A DNA stretch of 64,000 bases from Corallococcus macrosporus (GCF_017302985.1 NZ_JAFIMU010000002.1:434001-498000); one strand, 5' to 3'. Shown: positions 25,485 through 34,180, numbered from the stretch's first letter. Notes: a model not told the origin generated them from the letters alone. Made by a program: numbers and translations.

Positions 25485-26771
25485 GTGTCCAACCTCCTCG
25501 ACATCGCAACCCAGGCCCCGCGTGTCTCCGCTTCTCCGGCGGCACGTTGGGGCCTGCTGTTCGTCGTTGCCATGAGCGCCCTGGGCTTCGGCACCGGCTG
25601 CGCCAGCGACTACGTGGCGCGCACGGCCTCCGCGCGCTCCGCCTACCAGTCCTCCGACTATCCGCGCGCCCTGCGTGAGCTGGAGGGCGAGCAGAAGGAG
25701 GCCCCCGAGCGCGACCAGCTCCTGCTCCTGCTGGACAAGGGCATGGTGCTGCACGCGGCCGGGCAGTGGGAGGAGAGCACGAAGGCGCTGGGCCAGGCGG
25801 ACGAGCTTGTCTCCCAGCTGGACATCACCTCCGTGAGTGAAGAGGCGGGGGTGCTGCTCAGCAACGAGCGGCGCCGCGCCTACCGGGGCGAGGACTTCGA
25901 GAAGCTGATGATCTCCGTCCTCCAGGCGCTCAACTACACGGAGCTGGGCCGGGACGAGGACGCGCTCGTGGAGGTCCGCCGCGTCAACGAGCGCATCGAG
26001 AAGATGATCATCGAGGAGAAGAAGCCGTACGAACAGCTCGCCATCGCCCGCTACCTGGGCGGCGTGCTGTACGAGGACCAGCATGAGTGGGACTCGGCCT
26101 TCATCGACTACATGAAGGCGTACGAGCTGGAGCCCCGGCTGGGCGGACTGGCGGAGCCGCTGCTGCGGCTGGCGAAGAAGACCGGCCGCGATGACGCGTA
26201 CGCGACCCTGTCCCAGAAGTTCGCGGACGTGGCGCACGACCCGCTGGGCCCCGGCGACGGGCAGCTCGTCGTGGTGGTGGAGGCGGGCCTGTCGCCGCAG
26301 AAGGAGCGCGCGTCCCGGGACTACGGCGACTCCGGCGACCTGATTGAAGTGCCCGTGTACCGGGACCGCGGCGGCACACCGCCGGTGCGCGTGTCGGTGG
26401 ATAGCAAGTCGGAGCGGGCGGTGACGGTGACGTCGCTGGCGCGCGTGGCCCAGGTGCACCTGAACGACCGCATCGGCCGCATGCTGGCGAAGCAGCTCGC
26501 GGGCGCGGTGGCCAAGGCGGGCGTGGCCGCGGGCGTGGGCGCGCTGACGAAGAGCAAGGAACTGGGGCTGCTCGCGTTCCTGGTGCTCAACGCGGGCAAC
26601 CAGGCCGACCTGCGCTCCTGGCTCTCACTGCCCGCGGAGTTCCAGGTGGCGCGCTTCCGGCTTCCTCCGGGAAAACACACCGTCCAGGTGGATGCCCCGG
26701 GCCGGCCCACCACGCACCAGGTGGAGGTGAAGCCGGGGCGGGTGGAGGTGCTCGTGGTGCGAAGTTACTGA
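25485..26771 (+). CDS. COG3014-like lipoprotein with TPR-like repeats
   Basis: A 428-residue protein starting with GTG at 25485. An N-terminal hydrophobic segment leads to GTGCASD (lipobox-like, Cys near residue 40), so the leader is longer than usual; an internal start closer to the hydrophobic stretch is possible. The first half is helical with TPR character (DYPRALRELEGEQKEAPERDQLLLLLDKG). The middle contains a hydrophobic Ala/Gly segment (AKAGVAAGVGALTK). The C-terminus has a beta domain (FRLPPGKHTVQVDAPG). The architecture and its place after lpoB fit the COG3014 family of uncharacterised lipoproteins. Confidence 0.75.
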   Translation: MSNLLDIATQAPRVSASPAARWGLLFVVAMSALGFGTGCASDYVARTASARSAYQSSDYPRALRELEGEQKEAPERDQLLLLLDKGMVLHAAGQWEESTKALGQADELVSQLDITSVSEEAGVLLSNERRRAYRGEDFEKLMISVLQALNYTELGRDEDALVEVRRVNERIEKMIIEEKKPYEQLAIARYLGGVLYEDQHEWDSAFIDYMKAYELEPRLGGLAEPLLRLAKKTGRDDAYATLSQKFADVAHDPLGPGDGQLVVVVEAGLSPQKERASRDYGDSGDLIEVPVYRDRGGTPPVRVSVDSKSERAVTVTSLARVAQVHLNDRIGRMLAKQLAGAVAKAGVAAGVGALTKSKELGLLAFLVLNAGNQADLRSWLSLPAEFQVARFRLPPGKHTVQVDAPGRPTTHQVEVKPGRVEVLVVRSY

Positions 26772-26792
26772 CGGCGTCGTTTTGGGAGTAGG

Positions 26793-27563
26793 GTGCGCGC
26801 CCTCATGTCGCCGGTCGTGGCCGAAGTCTTCCTGTATTCCTTCATCGTCGTGTTGAGCGCGCTGGCCGGCGCAGGGGTGGTCATCTTCAATGACCGCTCC
26901 ACGCGGCTCGTGACGTTCCTCGCCTTCGCGGCGGGCGTGATGTTCGGCGCGGCCTTCTTCCACATGCTCCCGGAGGCGTACGAGGGCGGTGGCTGGTGGG
27001 CCTTCGCGCTCGTGCCCATGGGCTTCCTCTTCGTGCTGGTGCTGGAGCGCTACCTCGTCGCCCACACCTGCGAGGAGCCGCCGGACTGCGCGGAGCACGT
27101 GCACGGCCACGCGCTGGGCTTCAGCGCGTTCCTGGGCCTGTCCACGCACACGCTCTTCGACGGCATCGCCCTGGGCTCCGCGGTGAAGGAGGGCGTGGGC
27201 GCCATGGCGCTGCTGGCCATCACCGCGCACAAGGTGCCCTCGTCGCTGTCGCTCGCGTCCATCCTCCAGGCGGAGGGGAAGAAGCGCGGCACCATCCTGG
27301 CGTACACGGCGCTGTACGGCCTGATGGTGCCGGTGGGCGCGCTGCTCTACTTCGGCTTCGACGCCGTGCTGAGCTTCCAGTCCCTGGCGCCCAAGGCCCT
27401 GGCCTTCTCCGCCGGCACCTTCCTCTACATCGCCGTGTCGGACCTGCTGCCGCACGTGAACAAGCACGGACGGGACAAGCCCGGACGCAACCTGGTGGCA
27501 TTGGCAGCCGGGTTGCTGGTGATGTTCGTGCTCGCGCGCGTCCTGGGGCACACGGAGCACTGA
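26793..27563 (+). CDS. ZIP-family divalent metal transporter
   Basis: A 256-residue membrane protein with eight hydrophobic helices. The ZIP signature is clear in two helices: HMLPEAYEGG, and the metal-binding helix LSTHTLFDGIALGSAV followed by ITAHKVPSSLSLASIL. A His-rich loop (AEHVHGHALG) lies before the latter. It probably moves Zn2+ or Fe2+ into the cytoplasm. GTG at 26793 (GGGAG four bases before) and ATG at 26805 are both possible starts; the first gives four extra residues. It is followed 7 bases later by a methyltransferase gene. Confidence 0.88.
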   Translation: MRALMSPVVAEVFLYSFIVVLSALAGAGVVIFNDRSTRLVTFLAFAAGVMFGAAFFHMLPEAYEGGGWWAFALVPMGFLFVLVLERYLVAHTCEEPPDCAEHVHGHALGFSAFLGLSTHTLFDGIALGSAVKEGVGAMALLAITAHKVPSSLSLASILQAEGKKRGTILAYTALYGLMVPVGALLYFGFDAVLSFQSLAPKALAFSAGTFLYIAVSDLLPHVNKHGRDKPGRNLVALAAGLLVMFVLARVLGHTEH

Positions 27564-27570
27564 AGGCACC

Positions 27571-28368
27571 ATGGAACGACGCAAGGACTGGTACGAGCAC
27601 CCGGAGTACTACGAGGCCATCTTCGGCACGGACACCGTGCGCGAGGCGGACTTCCTCCAGGCGCTGAGCCGACGCTTCGGCACCGGCGGCAACCAGTGGC
27701 TGGAGCCCGCGTGCGGCGCGGGCCGGCTGGTGGCGGAGGCCGCGGGCCGGGGCCTGAAGGTCGCGGGCTATGACTTGTCGGAGGCCATGCTCGCGCACGC
27801 GCGCAAGCGGCTGTCCCCCGCCGAGCGCCGCCGCGTGAAGCTGTCCCAGGCGCGCATGGAGGACTTCTTCGACCCGGCGCTGGAGGGCCGCGTGGACCTG
27901 GCGCACACGCTGGTCTCCACCTTCCGCTACCTGGACAGCGAGAAGGCCGCGGTGGAGCACCTCACCGGCACCCGGCGCCTGCTCAAGCCGGACGGCATCT
28001 ACGTGCTGGGCTTCCACCTCACGGACTACGCGCGCTCGGGCCCGGAGCACGAGCGCTGGGTGGGGCAGGTGGGCCCGGACAAGGTCGTGTGCAACACGCA
28101 CGAGGGCCTGCCGGAGAAGCGCCTGCGCCGCTCGCCCATGCGCAACCGGCTGCGGGTGACAGGGCCGGACAAGGACTGGCTCATCGAGACGACGTGGTAC
28201 TTCCGCACGTACGACGAGGCCCAGGTGAAGCGCCTGTTCCGCAAGTCCGGCCTGCGCGTCGCGGCCACGTTCGACTTCGACTACGACCTGGACTCGCCGG
28301 TGGGGCGCGGCAGCCCGCGCCTGGACCGCGTCTTCGTCCTCCGGCCGGACGCGGCCCCCAAGGCCTGA
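27571..28368 (+). CDS. Class I SAM-dependent methyltransferase
   Basis: A 265-residue protein with a Rossmann methyltransferase domain: motif I LEPACGAGRLV, motif II VAGYDLSEAML, a motif IV-like VDLAHTLVSTFRYL, and post-motif segment LLKPDGIYVLGFHL. The substrate cannot be deduced. The C-terminal region (WYFRTYDEAQVKRLFRKSGLRV) is the usual final strand/helix pair of the UbiE/Methyltransf_25 group. Co-directional and seven bases after the ZIP gene. Confidence 0.85.
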   Translation: MERRKDWYEHPEYYEAIFGTDTVREADFLQALSRRFGTGGNQWLEPACGAGRLVAEAAGRGLKVAGYDLSEAMLAHARKRLSPAERRRVKLSQARMEDFFDPALEGRVDLAHTLVSTFRYLDSEKAAVEHLTGTRRLLKPDGIYVLGFHLTDYARSGPEHERWVGQVGPDKVVCNTHEGLPEKRLRRSPMRNRLRVTGPDKDWLIETTWYFRTYDEAQVKRLFRKSGLRVAATFDFDYDLDSPVGRGSPRLDRVFVLRPDAAPKA

Positions 28369-28460
28369 CTTTTCCCTGACTGGTACGGAATGACCCGGCC
28401 GACTGCCTGTTGGGGAGGCGTGGTCCGTCAGTCAGTGAAAGCCAAACGGTGCGTGGTTTT

Positions 28461-28477
28461 GCGTTCCGTCAGGACGC
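28461..28477 (+). promoter_or_regulatory. Upstream activator site 1 (imperfect palindrome)
   Basis: GCGTTCC-GTCA-GGACGC, an imperfect inverted repeat. The same pattern recurs exactly 21 bases downstream, two helical turns, about 90 bases before the -24 element. This is the layout of enhancer sites for sigma-54 activators. Confidence 0.6.
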
Positions 28478-28481
28478 GTCT

Positions 28482-28498
28482 GCGTTCCATTGGGACGC
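28482..28498 (+). promoter_or_regulatory. Upstream activator site 2 (imperfect palindrome)
   Basis: GCGTTCC-ATTG-GGACGC, flanked by T and A so that the palindrome reads TGCGTTCC...GGACGCA. It shares both half-sites with the copy at 28461-28477 and ends 51 bases before the -24 element. Probably bound by the downstream activator itself. Confidence 0.6.
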
Positions 28499-28549
28499 AG
28501 ATAGGGCAGGGGGCTGCGCATGACTCCGCGAAATCATTGGGCTTCGCTC

Positions 28550-28566
28550 TTGGCACGGCAGCCGCA
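28550..28566 (+). promoter_or_regulatory. Sigma-54 (-24/-12) promoter of the activator gene
   Basis: TTGGCACGGCAGCCGCA matches the consensus YTGGCACGRNNNTTGCW at 15 of 17 positions. The invariant GG at -24 and GC at -12 are present; only the two T residues of TTGC differ. Transcription would start near 28578, about 180 bases before the ATG. Confidence 0.65.
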
Positions 28567-28760
28567 TTAGCGTCTGGCCATACGCCGGCAACGGCGTGTA
28601 CCGCATCCAGATGCACCCGGAGCGCGGAAGGAGGGGCCGCTCCTTCCGCGCTCTCCATCTGAATCCGCACCTCCCCGCCATCTCCGATAGAGTCGGCGTC
28701 TGTTTTCTGGACGGCTTCGCCGGTCTCCGGTGGCGCGGCTTCCGCACGGGAGGCGAGGGG

Positions 28761-30482
28761 ATGCAAGACGAGTTGGCGCAGCTCATGGCTGCGCTCAGGG
28801 ATTCCAGGGACTTCGAAACCGCGGCGGCGGCGACGTTGCGTCGGATGCTGGCCGTGGCGGAGGCCGCGGTGGCGTCCAGCCGCTACGCGGGCCGGGCCCG
28901 GGTCCTGCGCGGCATCGTCCACCTGCGTCCTGGAGAGGCCTACCGCCGCCTGGCCGCGTTGGACGTGGGCGCGCGCGAGGTGACGGACGCGGGCGTCGGG
29001 ACGCCCTTCTTCACCTCCGCCACGGCGTGGCGCGCGGTGGTGGAGCACCGGTGCGCGGTGTCCATCGACGTGAACATCGGCACGGTGCAGCCGCACGCGC
29101 CGGACGCGCCGGTGACGGGCGACCCCGGCCTCGCGGGCTTCCACAGCAACGAGAGCAAGCAGCGCTTCCTGGGCCGTCACGCCACGCACGTGTGCGTGCT
29201 GCCCCTGCGCACGCCCGCGGGCATGGAGGGCATGATCTCGCTGGAGGCGGACTGTCTGGCCGCCATGGGGCAGGAGTTCGTCTGGCGCGACGCCGGTGAC
29301 ACGCTCCAACTGCTCACGGACATCGCCGCGCCGTACCTCACCGCGCTGCCGCAGCGGCCGGTGGCCACGCCGGAGGTGGACGAGTTCCTCCCCGTGGTGG
29401 GCCGCTCCATGGCGGAGCTCCTGCCCATCCTCAGGACGTTCGCGCTCCAGGACGAGACCATCCTCGTGAGCGGGGCCACGGGCGCGGGCAAGTCGCGCCT
29501 GGCGCGCTGGTGCCATGAGCGCTCCGGACGCCGGGGCAAGCCGTTCGAAACGCTGGACCTGGTGACGGTGCCGGAGGACCTCCAGATGGCGGAGCTCTTC
29601 GGCTGGAAGAAGGGCGCCTTCACCGGCGCGGTGCGCGACGCGCCGGGCGTGGTGGCCCGCTCGGATGGCGGCACGCTGTTCATCGACGAAATCGACAAGC
29701 TGTCGCTGAAGGCGCAGGCGGGCCTGCTGCACCTCCTGGAGTCGCGCAGCTACCGGCCGCTGGGCGAGGGCACCGGCGAGAAGCTCGCGGACGTGCGCTT
29801 CATCATCGGCACCAACGCGGACCTGCACGCGCAGGTGCGCGCCGGGCGCTTCCGCGAGGACCTGTACTATCGCGTGAACGTGTTGCCGGTGCGCATGCCG
29901 CCCTTGCAGGACCGGCAGGACGAGATTCCCCTCTGGGCTCGGTACATGGTGAACCGCCGCCACCGCGAGCGGCCCGCGGAGGGCTCCGCGCGGCTGGCCC
30001 CGGAGGCGGAGCTGCTGCTGACCACCAGCTCCTGGCCGGGCAACCTGCGGCAGCTCGACAACATCGTGCGGCGCGCCTACTCGCTGGCGATGGTGGCGCA
30101 CGCGGGCGGCACGGGCGACCTCGTGTTGCAGGAGAAGCACGTGGCCCAGGCGCTGGGCTACGAACAGTCCCCCGGGGCCCGGCCGCTGCCGGAGGCGCTG
30201 AGGGCCGCGGCGCAGGCCTTCGTCGGCGAGGCGCGCAGGCGCGGCAGCCCGCTGGACCTGGACTACGCGGACGGCTTCCGCGGGCTGGTGCTGGGCATGG
30301 CCATCCGCCAGGTGGGCCGCGACGAGGCCTTCCGCCTGCTGGGCCGCGAGAGCCTGGTGAAGAACCGCAACCACCACAAGGCGCTCAAGCGCGAGCTGGA
30401 GAAGGTGGACGTCCTCTACAAGGCGCTGGGGGAGGACGGCTCGCCCTTCTCCGACCTGCTGGAGAACGAGGACGCGGACTGA
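28761..30482 (+). CDS. Sigma-54-dependent transcriptional activator (bacterial enhancer-binding protein) with GAF-like sensor
   Basis: A 573-residue activator. Residues about 20-195 form a GAF-like sensor domain (hydrophobic core VCVLPLRTPAGMEGMISLEAD). The AAA+ domain spans about 210-450: Walker A GATGAGKS (K244), the sigma-54 contact loop GAFTGA at 285-290, Walker B TLFIDE (D309, E310), sensor I FIIGTNAD and an arginine-finger region FREDLYYRVNV. The C-terminal 100 residues should bind DNA but show no textbook Fis helix-turn-helix; VGRDEAFRLLGRESLVKNRNHHKAL is the best candidate. Start ATG 28761 follows GGGAGGCGAGGGG. There is no receiver domain, so control is by ligand or protein contact. 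Probably autoregulated through the sites upstream. Confidence 0.92.
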   Translation: MQDELAQLMAALRDSRDFETAAAATLRRMLAVAEAAVASSRYAGRARVLRGIVHLRPGEAYRRLAALDVGAREVTDAGVGTPFFTSATAWRAVVEHRCAVSIDVNIGTVQPHAPDAPVTGDPGLAGFHSNESKQRFLGRHATHVCVLPLRTPAGMEGMISLEADCLAAMGQEFVWRDAGDTLQLLTDIAAPYLTALPQRPVATPEVDEFLPVVGRSMAELLPILRTFALQDETILVSGATGAGKSRLARWCHERSGRRGKPFETLDLVTVPEDLQMAELFGWKKGAFTGAVRDAPGVVARSDGGTLFIDEIDKLSLKAQAGLLHLLESRSYRPLGEGTGEKLADVRFIIGTNADLHAQVRAGRFREDLYYRVNVLPVRMPPLQDRQDEIPLWARYMVNRRHRERPAEGSARLAPEAELLLTTSSWPGNLRQLDNIVRRAYSLAMVAHAGGTGDLVLQEKHVAQALGYEQSPGARPLPEALRAAAQAFVGEARRRGSPLDLDYADGFRGLVLGMAIRQVGRDEAFRLLGRESLVKNRNHHKALKRELEKVDVLYKALGEDGSPFSDLLENEDAD

Positions 30483-30490
30483 CGTGGACG

Positions 30491-30516
30491 GCGCGCCCCG
30501 GAGCAGTGGGGCGCGC
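30491..30516. terminator. Bidirectional hairpin between convergent genes
   Basis: A perfect 9-base stem, GCGCGCCCC (30491-30499) and GGGGCGCGC (30508-30516), with an 8-base loop, lies in the 45-base gap between the activator stop and the GDYXXLXY stop. It is well placed to end transcription from both sides, though it lacks a T tract. Confidence 0.55.
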
Positions 30517-30527
30517 GCGTGGGGCCT

Positions 30528-31025
30528 TCAGCGGATGGCGCTGCCCAGCGGCTGGTAGTTCTCGTCGCGCAGCCCCACCAGCACGCTGGTCCCGCTGTCC
30601 GTCACGCGCAGCTCTCCGAAGCGCGCGTTCGAGTACCGCTCCGCGTGGCCCTCCTGGAAGAAGAAGGCCTCCGCGCCCAGGCGCATCTGCGAGTTCCGGA
30701 TGCGGAAGCGCAGGCGCACCTCGCCGGGCGCGAGCGCGGTGCCCGGCGTCTCGTAGCGCACGAACTCGCCGACGTTGTGCTCGTCCAGGCGCAAGACGAC
30801 GTTGCCGTCCTCCTGGGGCTGCTCGCGGCCCTCGCGCCAGCCCTGGTTGATGGCGTAGTCGAGCACCATGTAGTCGCCCTGGATGAGCGATCGCGGATCC
30901 ACCGGCGCCAGCCGCAGCAGCACCGGCTGCCCCCGCGCGAGCACGGTCTCCTTCTGCACGACGAGGAAGACGAGCGCGGCGAACACCAGCGCCAGCCCTC
31001 CGAAGATGACGGCGCCGCGTTTCAT
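30528..31025 (-). CDS. GDYXXLXY-family membrane protein
   Basis: A 165-residue protein with an N-terminal transmembrane helix (about residues 6-24) and an extracytoplasmic domain that contains the family name motif as GDYMVLDY (about residues 50-57). The function of the family is unknown; it typically accompanies DUF2157 and DUF4401 membrane proteins, as it does here. The ATG overlaps the stop of the DUF4401 gene by four bases, so translation is probably coupled. Confidence 0.88.
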   Translation of the reverse strand: MKRGAVIFGGLALVFAALVFLVVQKETVLARGQPVLLRLAPVDPRSLIQGDYMVLDYAINQGWREGREQPQEDGNVVLRLDEHNVGEFVRYETPGTALAPGEVRLRFRIRNSQMRLGAEAFFFQEGHAERYSNARFGELRVTDSGTSVLVGLRDENYQPLGSAIR

Positions 31026-32131
31026 CGGGCCTCCGTGAGCACGGCGGATTCACGCCGCAGGAAGAACTGCCGCACCCCCAGCAGCACCAGCCCGCTGCCC
31101 ACCAGCGCCAGCGCCTTGGCCAGCAGCGTGATGCGCAGGTCGTAGTAGTAGTACGCGCCGAACGTCAGCAGGAACAGCACCGCCAGCCCCAGCATCACGC
31201 GGCTGCGCCGGTGGAAGCCGAGCGTCAGCATCAGCACCGCCACGAGTACGCCCGGCGTGTTCAGCGTCATCACCGTGAGCAGCCCTAGCGCGCCGGCCGC
31301 CGGAATCCAGACGCGCTTCTCCTGCTCCATGCCCAGCTCGCGCAGCACGCGCCAGCCCGTCACGCCCACGAGGAGCGCGAGCAGAAGGGAGAGGTACGCG
31401 CTCGGGACGAACGCGCTGTCGAAGCGGAAGACGTAGCGGAAGCCCTCCAGGGAGCTCTCGTAGTTGCGGAACAGCAGCCATCCCGGGACCGCGCACGCGA
31501 GCGCGAACGCGATGGGCCCCACGCGAGCGCCCAGGGGCCCGCGTCGCAGCTGGGGCTCGAAGAGCAGGAGGCCCGCGAGCGCCGCGGCGCATACGAGCAT
31601 CCACACGTCCACGCCCGCGCCGCCGACCCCCTCGAGCGCCAGCGTGCCGATGGACACGCAGAGCCCCACGGCCGCCAGGAAATAGAGGATGAGGTCCGGG
31701 AACGTGGCGAGCAGCGCGATGCAGATCACCGCGCCGACGGATGAAAGTCCGAGCGTCCGCACCTCCATGCCCGCCAGCCCGGCCAGCAACGTGCCCGCGC
31801 CAGCCAGGCAGAGGGCCAGGGCCAGCTGCTCCATGAAGGCCCCATGGGTCTGCCGGCGCAGGAACACCGACGCCACCAGCAACACGAGCCCCAGGCCCGT
31901 GAGCGCTGACTCTTCGTTCCACAGGCCCACGCACGCGAAGAAGCTGAGCAGGAACGCGGCGGACATCCACGCGCCCGCGCCGGCCAGCGCCTTCACGAAC
32001 CAGGGAGAAGCCCCCAGCGTCTTGTGGCGGACCTCCAGGACGGTGCGGGCGCGAGCGTCCACCTCCGCGTCCACGTGGCCCTCGGCCTTGAGCCCCGCCA
32101 GTACGTCTTGAATCGTCGGTCGCAGGGCCAT
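31022..32131 (-). CDS. DUF4401-type multi-pass membrane protein
   Basis: A 369-residue protein with a short cytoplasmic N-terminus (about 45 residues) and about ten transmembrane helices over the rest. Its place between DUF2157 and GDYXXLXY genes, and its N-terminal leader followed by paired helices, fit the DUF4401 family. The ATG at 32131 starts two bases after the DUF2157 stop. No catalytic motifs are visible. The function of the family is unknown. Confidence 0.8.
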   Translation of the reverse strand: MALRPTIQDVLAGLKAEGHVDAEVDARARTVLEVRHKTLGASPWFVKALAGAGAWMSAAFLLSFFACVGLWNEESALTGLGLVLLVASVFLRRQTHGAFMEQLALALCLAGAGTLLAGLAGMEVRTLGLSSVGAVICIALLATFPDLILYFLAAVGLCVSIGTLALEGVGGAGVDVWMLVCAAALAGLLLFEPQLRRGPLGARVGPIAFALACAVPGWLLFRNYESSLEGFRYVFRFDSAFVPSAYLSLLLALLVGVTGWRVLRELGMEQEKRVWIPAAGALGLLTVMTLNTPGVLVAVLMLTLGFHRRSRVMLGLAVLFLLTFGAYYYYDLRITLLAKALALVGSGLVLLGVRQFFLRRESAVLTEAR

Positions 32132-32133
32132 GA

Positions 32134-33144
32134 TCAGGTCTCCTCCGAAACGCCCGTGGCCTGCGACTCGTGGCGCAGCCAGTACACCGCCAGGCCCACT
32201 TCTCCAATGAGCACCAGGGGCAGGATGAAGAGGGTGAGCTCCTCGGCGTGCGTCACCTCCATGAGGAAGTAGCCCACCGCCGTGGTGACCAGCGTGATGA
32301 CGCACACCGCGCCCACGGTGAGCAGGAACAGCTCGCCGTGCAGGTGCCGGTGCAGGGCGTAGATGGCCACCAGCCCCCCAATCACCAGCGGCAGCGACAC
32401 GCCCACGACGAGCGAGCGGTCATACCGGCTGACGATGAACAGGACGCCCAGCCCCACCAGCGGCATCAGCGCCATGAGGGACAGCACGCGCGGCATCCAC
32501 CGCCCCTGGAGCCAGGACACCTTCCGGTTGGCGAAGTGCTCGTACGTGGCCCAGGCGAAGCCGTTGAGCAGCCCCAGCACCAGCGCCAGCGCCTCCTCAT
32601 TCGAGCCGAAGCGCCCCATGCGCTGGCCCCAGAAGAGGATGACGCCCGTGTTCACGAGCACGAGCTGGAGCATCCACAGCGGCGTGAAGCGCGCCAGCGC
32701 CACCCACGGCAGGATGAGCACGCCCCAGCCGATGAACAGCTCATACGGATCCGCGCCCGTCTGGTACGCCTGCCCGTACACGGCGAGCAGCGGGCCCACC
32801 AGCACCGCGGCCGCGAGCAGCGAGAACTGCCCCGCGGGCCGCTCGCCCAGCCGCCACGCGCCCACCGCCGCCCCGGCGATGCCCAGCGACACGAGGCCCA
32901 GCTTCGAGAAGCGCCCCAGCTCCGCCCAGTTGAAGGCGAAGAAGTACACCACGCCCGCCAGCACCAGCAGCGAACCCAGCGCCATCAGCGTCGTGGACAG
33001 GAACGCGCGCCACGCGGGCCGCGCGGGCGAGGCGACCGCCAGGTGCAGCGCGCGCCCGTACGCGTCCGGGCTCAGGATTCCGGCGTCCGCCAGCGCGTGC
33101 AGCCGCTCCGGCGTCGCCTCCAGGTCGAGGAAGTCTTTCGGCAC
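32134..33144 (-). CDS. DUF2157-type membrane protein
   Basis: A 336-residue protein. Residues about 1-45 are soluble and contain the LHALADAGILSPDAYGRAL helix typical of the DUF2157 N-terminus. About ten hydrophobic helices follow, including VYFFAFNWAELGRFSKLG, a recurring segment in this family. Start GTG at 33144. First gene of the three-gene DUF2157/DUF4401/GDYXXLXY operon. No biochemical role is known for the family. Confidence 0.85.
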   Translation of the reverse strand: MPKDFLDLEATPERLHALADAGILSPDAYGRALHLAVASPARPAWRAFLSTTLMALGSLLVLAGVVYFFAFNWAELGRFSKLGLVSLGIAGAAVGAWRLGERPAGQFSLLAAAVLVGPLLAVYGQAYQTGADPYELFIGWGVLILPWVALARFTPLWMLQLVLVNTGVILFWGQRMGRFGSNEEALALVLGLLNGFAWATYEHFANRKVSWLQGRWMPRVLSLMALMPLVGLGVLFIVSRYDRSLVVGVSLPLVIGGLVAIYALHRHLHGELFLLTVGAVCVITLVTTAVGYFLMEVTHAEELTLFILPLVLIGEVGLAVYWLRHESQATGVSEET

Positions 33145-33193
33145 GGCGGAGGACTGTACCCGGTTCAGGTGACGCCGGGGACGCCGCGCCCCC

Positions 33194-34180
33194 TCACGGA
33201 CCGGAGCGCTCCGCGTCCAGGAAGGCCTTCAGCTCGGGGAGCACGCGCTCGGGATGCTCCAACTGCGGACTGTGTCCGCAGTCCACGCGCAGCACGCGGG
33301 CCTGGGCAAGCACCCGCGCGGCCTCGTCCACCAGGGAGACGGGCAGCGTCTCGTCGCGCTCGCCCCAGACGAGCAGCACGGGGACCTTCACCTCGCCCAG
33401 CCGCTCTCTGCGGTGGAACACCGGGCCCGTCAGCGGCACCAGCGCGTTGAAGGCCTGCGCCGCTTCGGGCCTTCCGCCGGGCACGCTCAACAGCTCGTAG
33501 CCCAGCTGTCCCAGCTTCTCTCCCAGCGGCGTCGGCGGGGGCGGCAGCATCCGCGCCATCGCCCAGGGGCCCAGGTTGCGCGCCAGCCGCTCCGGCCCCG
33601 CGCGGAAGAAGAGCCGCGACGGCCGAGGCATGTCCGGCCCCAGCCCCATCGCGTCCACCAGCACCAGCCGCTCCACCGGCACCGCGCCGCGCAGGGCCAG
33701 CTCCAGCGCCACCAGTCCGCCCAGCGAGTGACCGACCACGGCCACCGGCCCCGGAGCCACCATCCCCAGGGCCTCCTCCACCGGCCCGGTGAAGAAGCGC
33801 ACCGCGTCCTCCGCCGACCGCACGCGCACCTCCGCCGGGGTGGACTGTCCGAAGCCGGGCAGGTCCAGGGCCAGCACCCGGTGGTGCCGGGCCAGCACTG
33901 TCAGGTACGGGAACCAGTGGGTCGCCGCGTTCCCACGCCCGTGGAGGAAGACGACGGTGGAAGGCGCGCCGTCCCCGGAGCCGGGGCCCCCCTCGAGGAT
34001 CCGCACCGCGCCGCCCCCGGGCAGCCAGTGCACCTGGGGCACCACGGCGGGGGCCAATTGGGCCAGGAGCCCCGTCTCCACCGGGCCCACGGGGGGCGTG
34101 GCGCCCGGGGCGCCGGGGCGGCCGGCGGCGTCCCAGCGAGGGGGGAGGGCGGAGCGGCGGGGCGGGGGCGGGCGGGACAT
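33194..34180 (-). CDS. Alpha/beta-hydrolase
   Basis: A 328-residue enzyme of the alpha/beta-hydrolase fold. The oxyanion-hole region HGRGNAATHW follows strand 3, the nucleophile elbow is GHSLGG (S152), the acid is probably the Asp in VWGERDETLP and the catalytic His lies in CGHSPQLEHPE. Residues 1-45 are Pro/Ala-rich and may be disordered. Substrate unknown; esterases, haloperoxidases and meta-cleavage hydrolases share this pattern. The ATG at 34180 lies 115 bases from the divergent MoxR gene. Confidence 0.87.
   Translation of the reverse strand: MSRPPPPRRSALPPRWDAAGRPGAPGATPPVGPVETGLLAQLAPAVVPQVHWLPGGGAVRILEGGPGSGDGAPSTVVFLHGRGNAATHWFPYLTVLARHHRVLALDLPGFGQSTPAEVRVRSAEDAVRFFTGPVEEALGMVAPGPVAVVGHSLGGLVALELALRGAVPVERLVLVDAMGLGPDMPRPSRLFFRAGPERLARNLGPWAMARMLPPPPTPLGEKLGQLGYELLSVPGGRPEAAQAFNALVPLTGPVFHRRERLGEVKVPVLLVWGERDETLPVSLVDEAARVLAQARVLRVDCGHSPQLEHPERVLPELKAFLDAERSGP

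Larger units (their letters stand above)
28369..28760 (+). other. Regulatory intergenic region upstream of the sigma-54 activator gene
   Basis: This 392-base stretch has no credible gene. It contains two phased palindromic sites (28461-28477 and 28482-28498) and a -24/-12 promoter (28550-28566), each described separately. A leader of about 180 bases then precedes the activator ATG. Confidence 0.7.

Noticed and set aside
28390..28662. 90-residue ORF in the region before the sigma-54 activator
   Set aside because: It overlaps the promoter and palindromes, has no SD and no coding-like composition.
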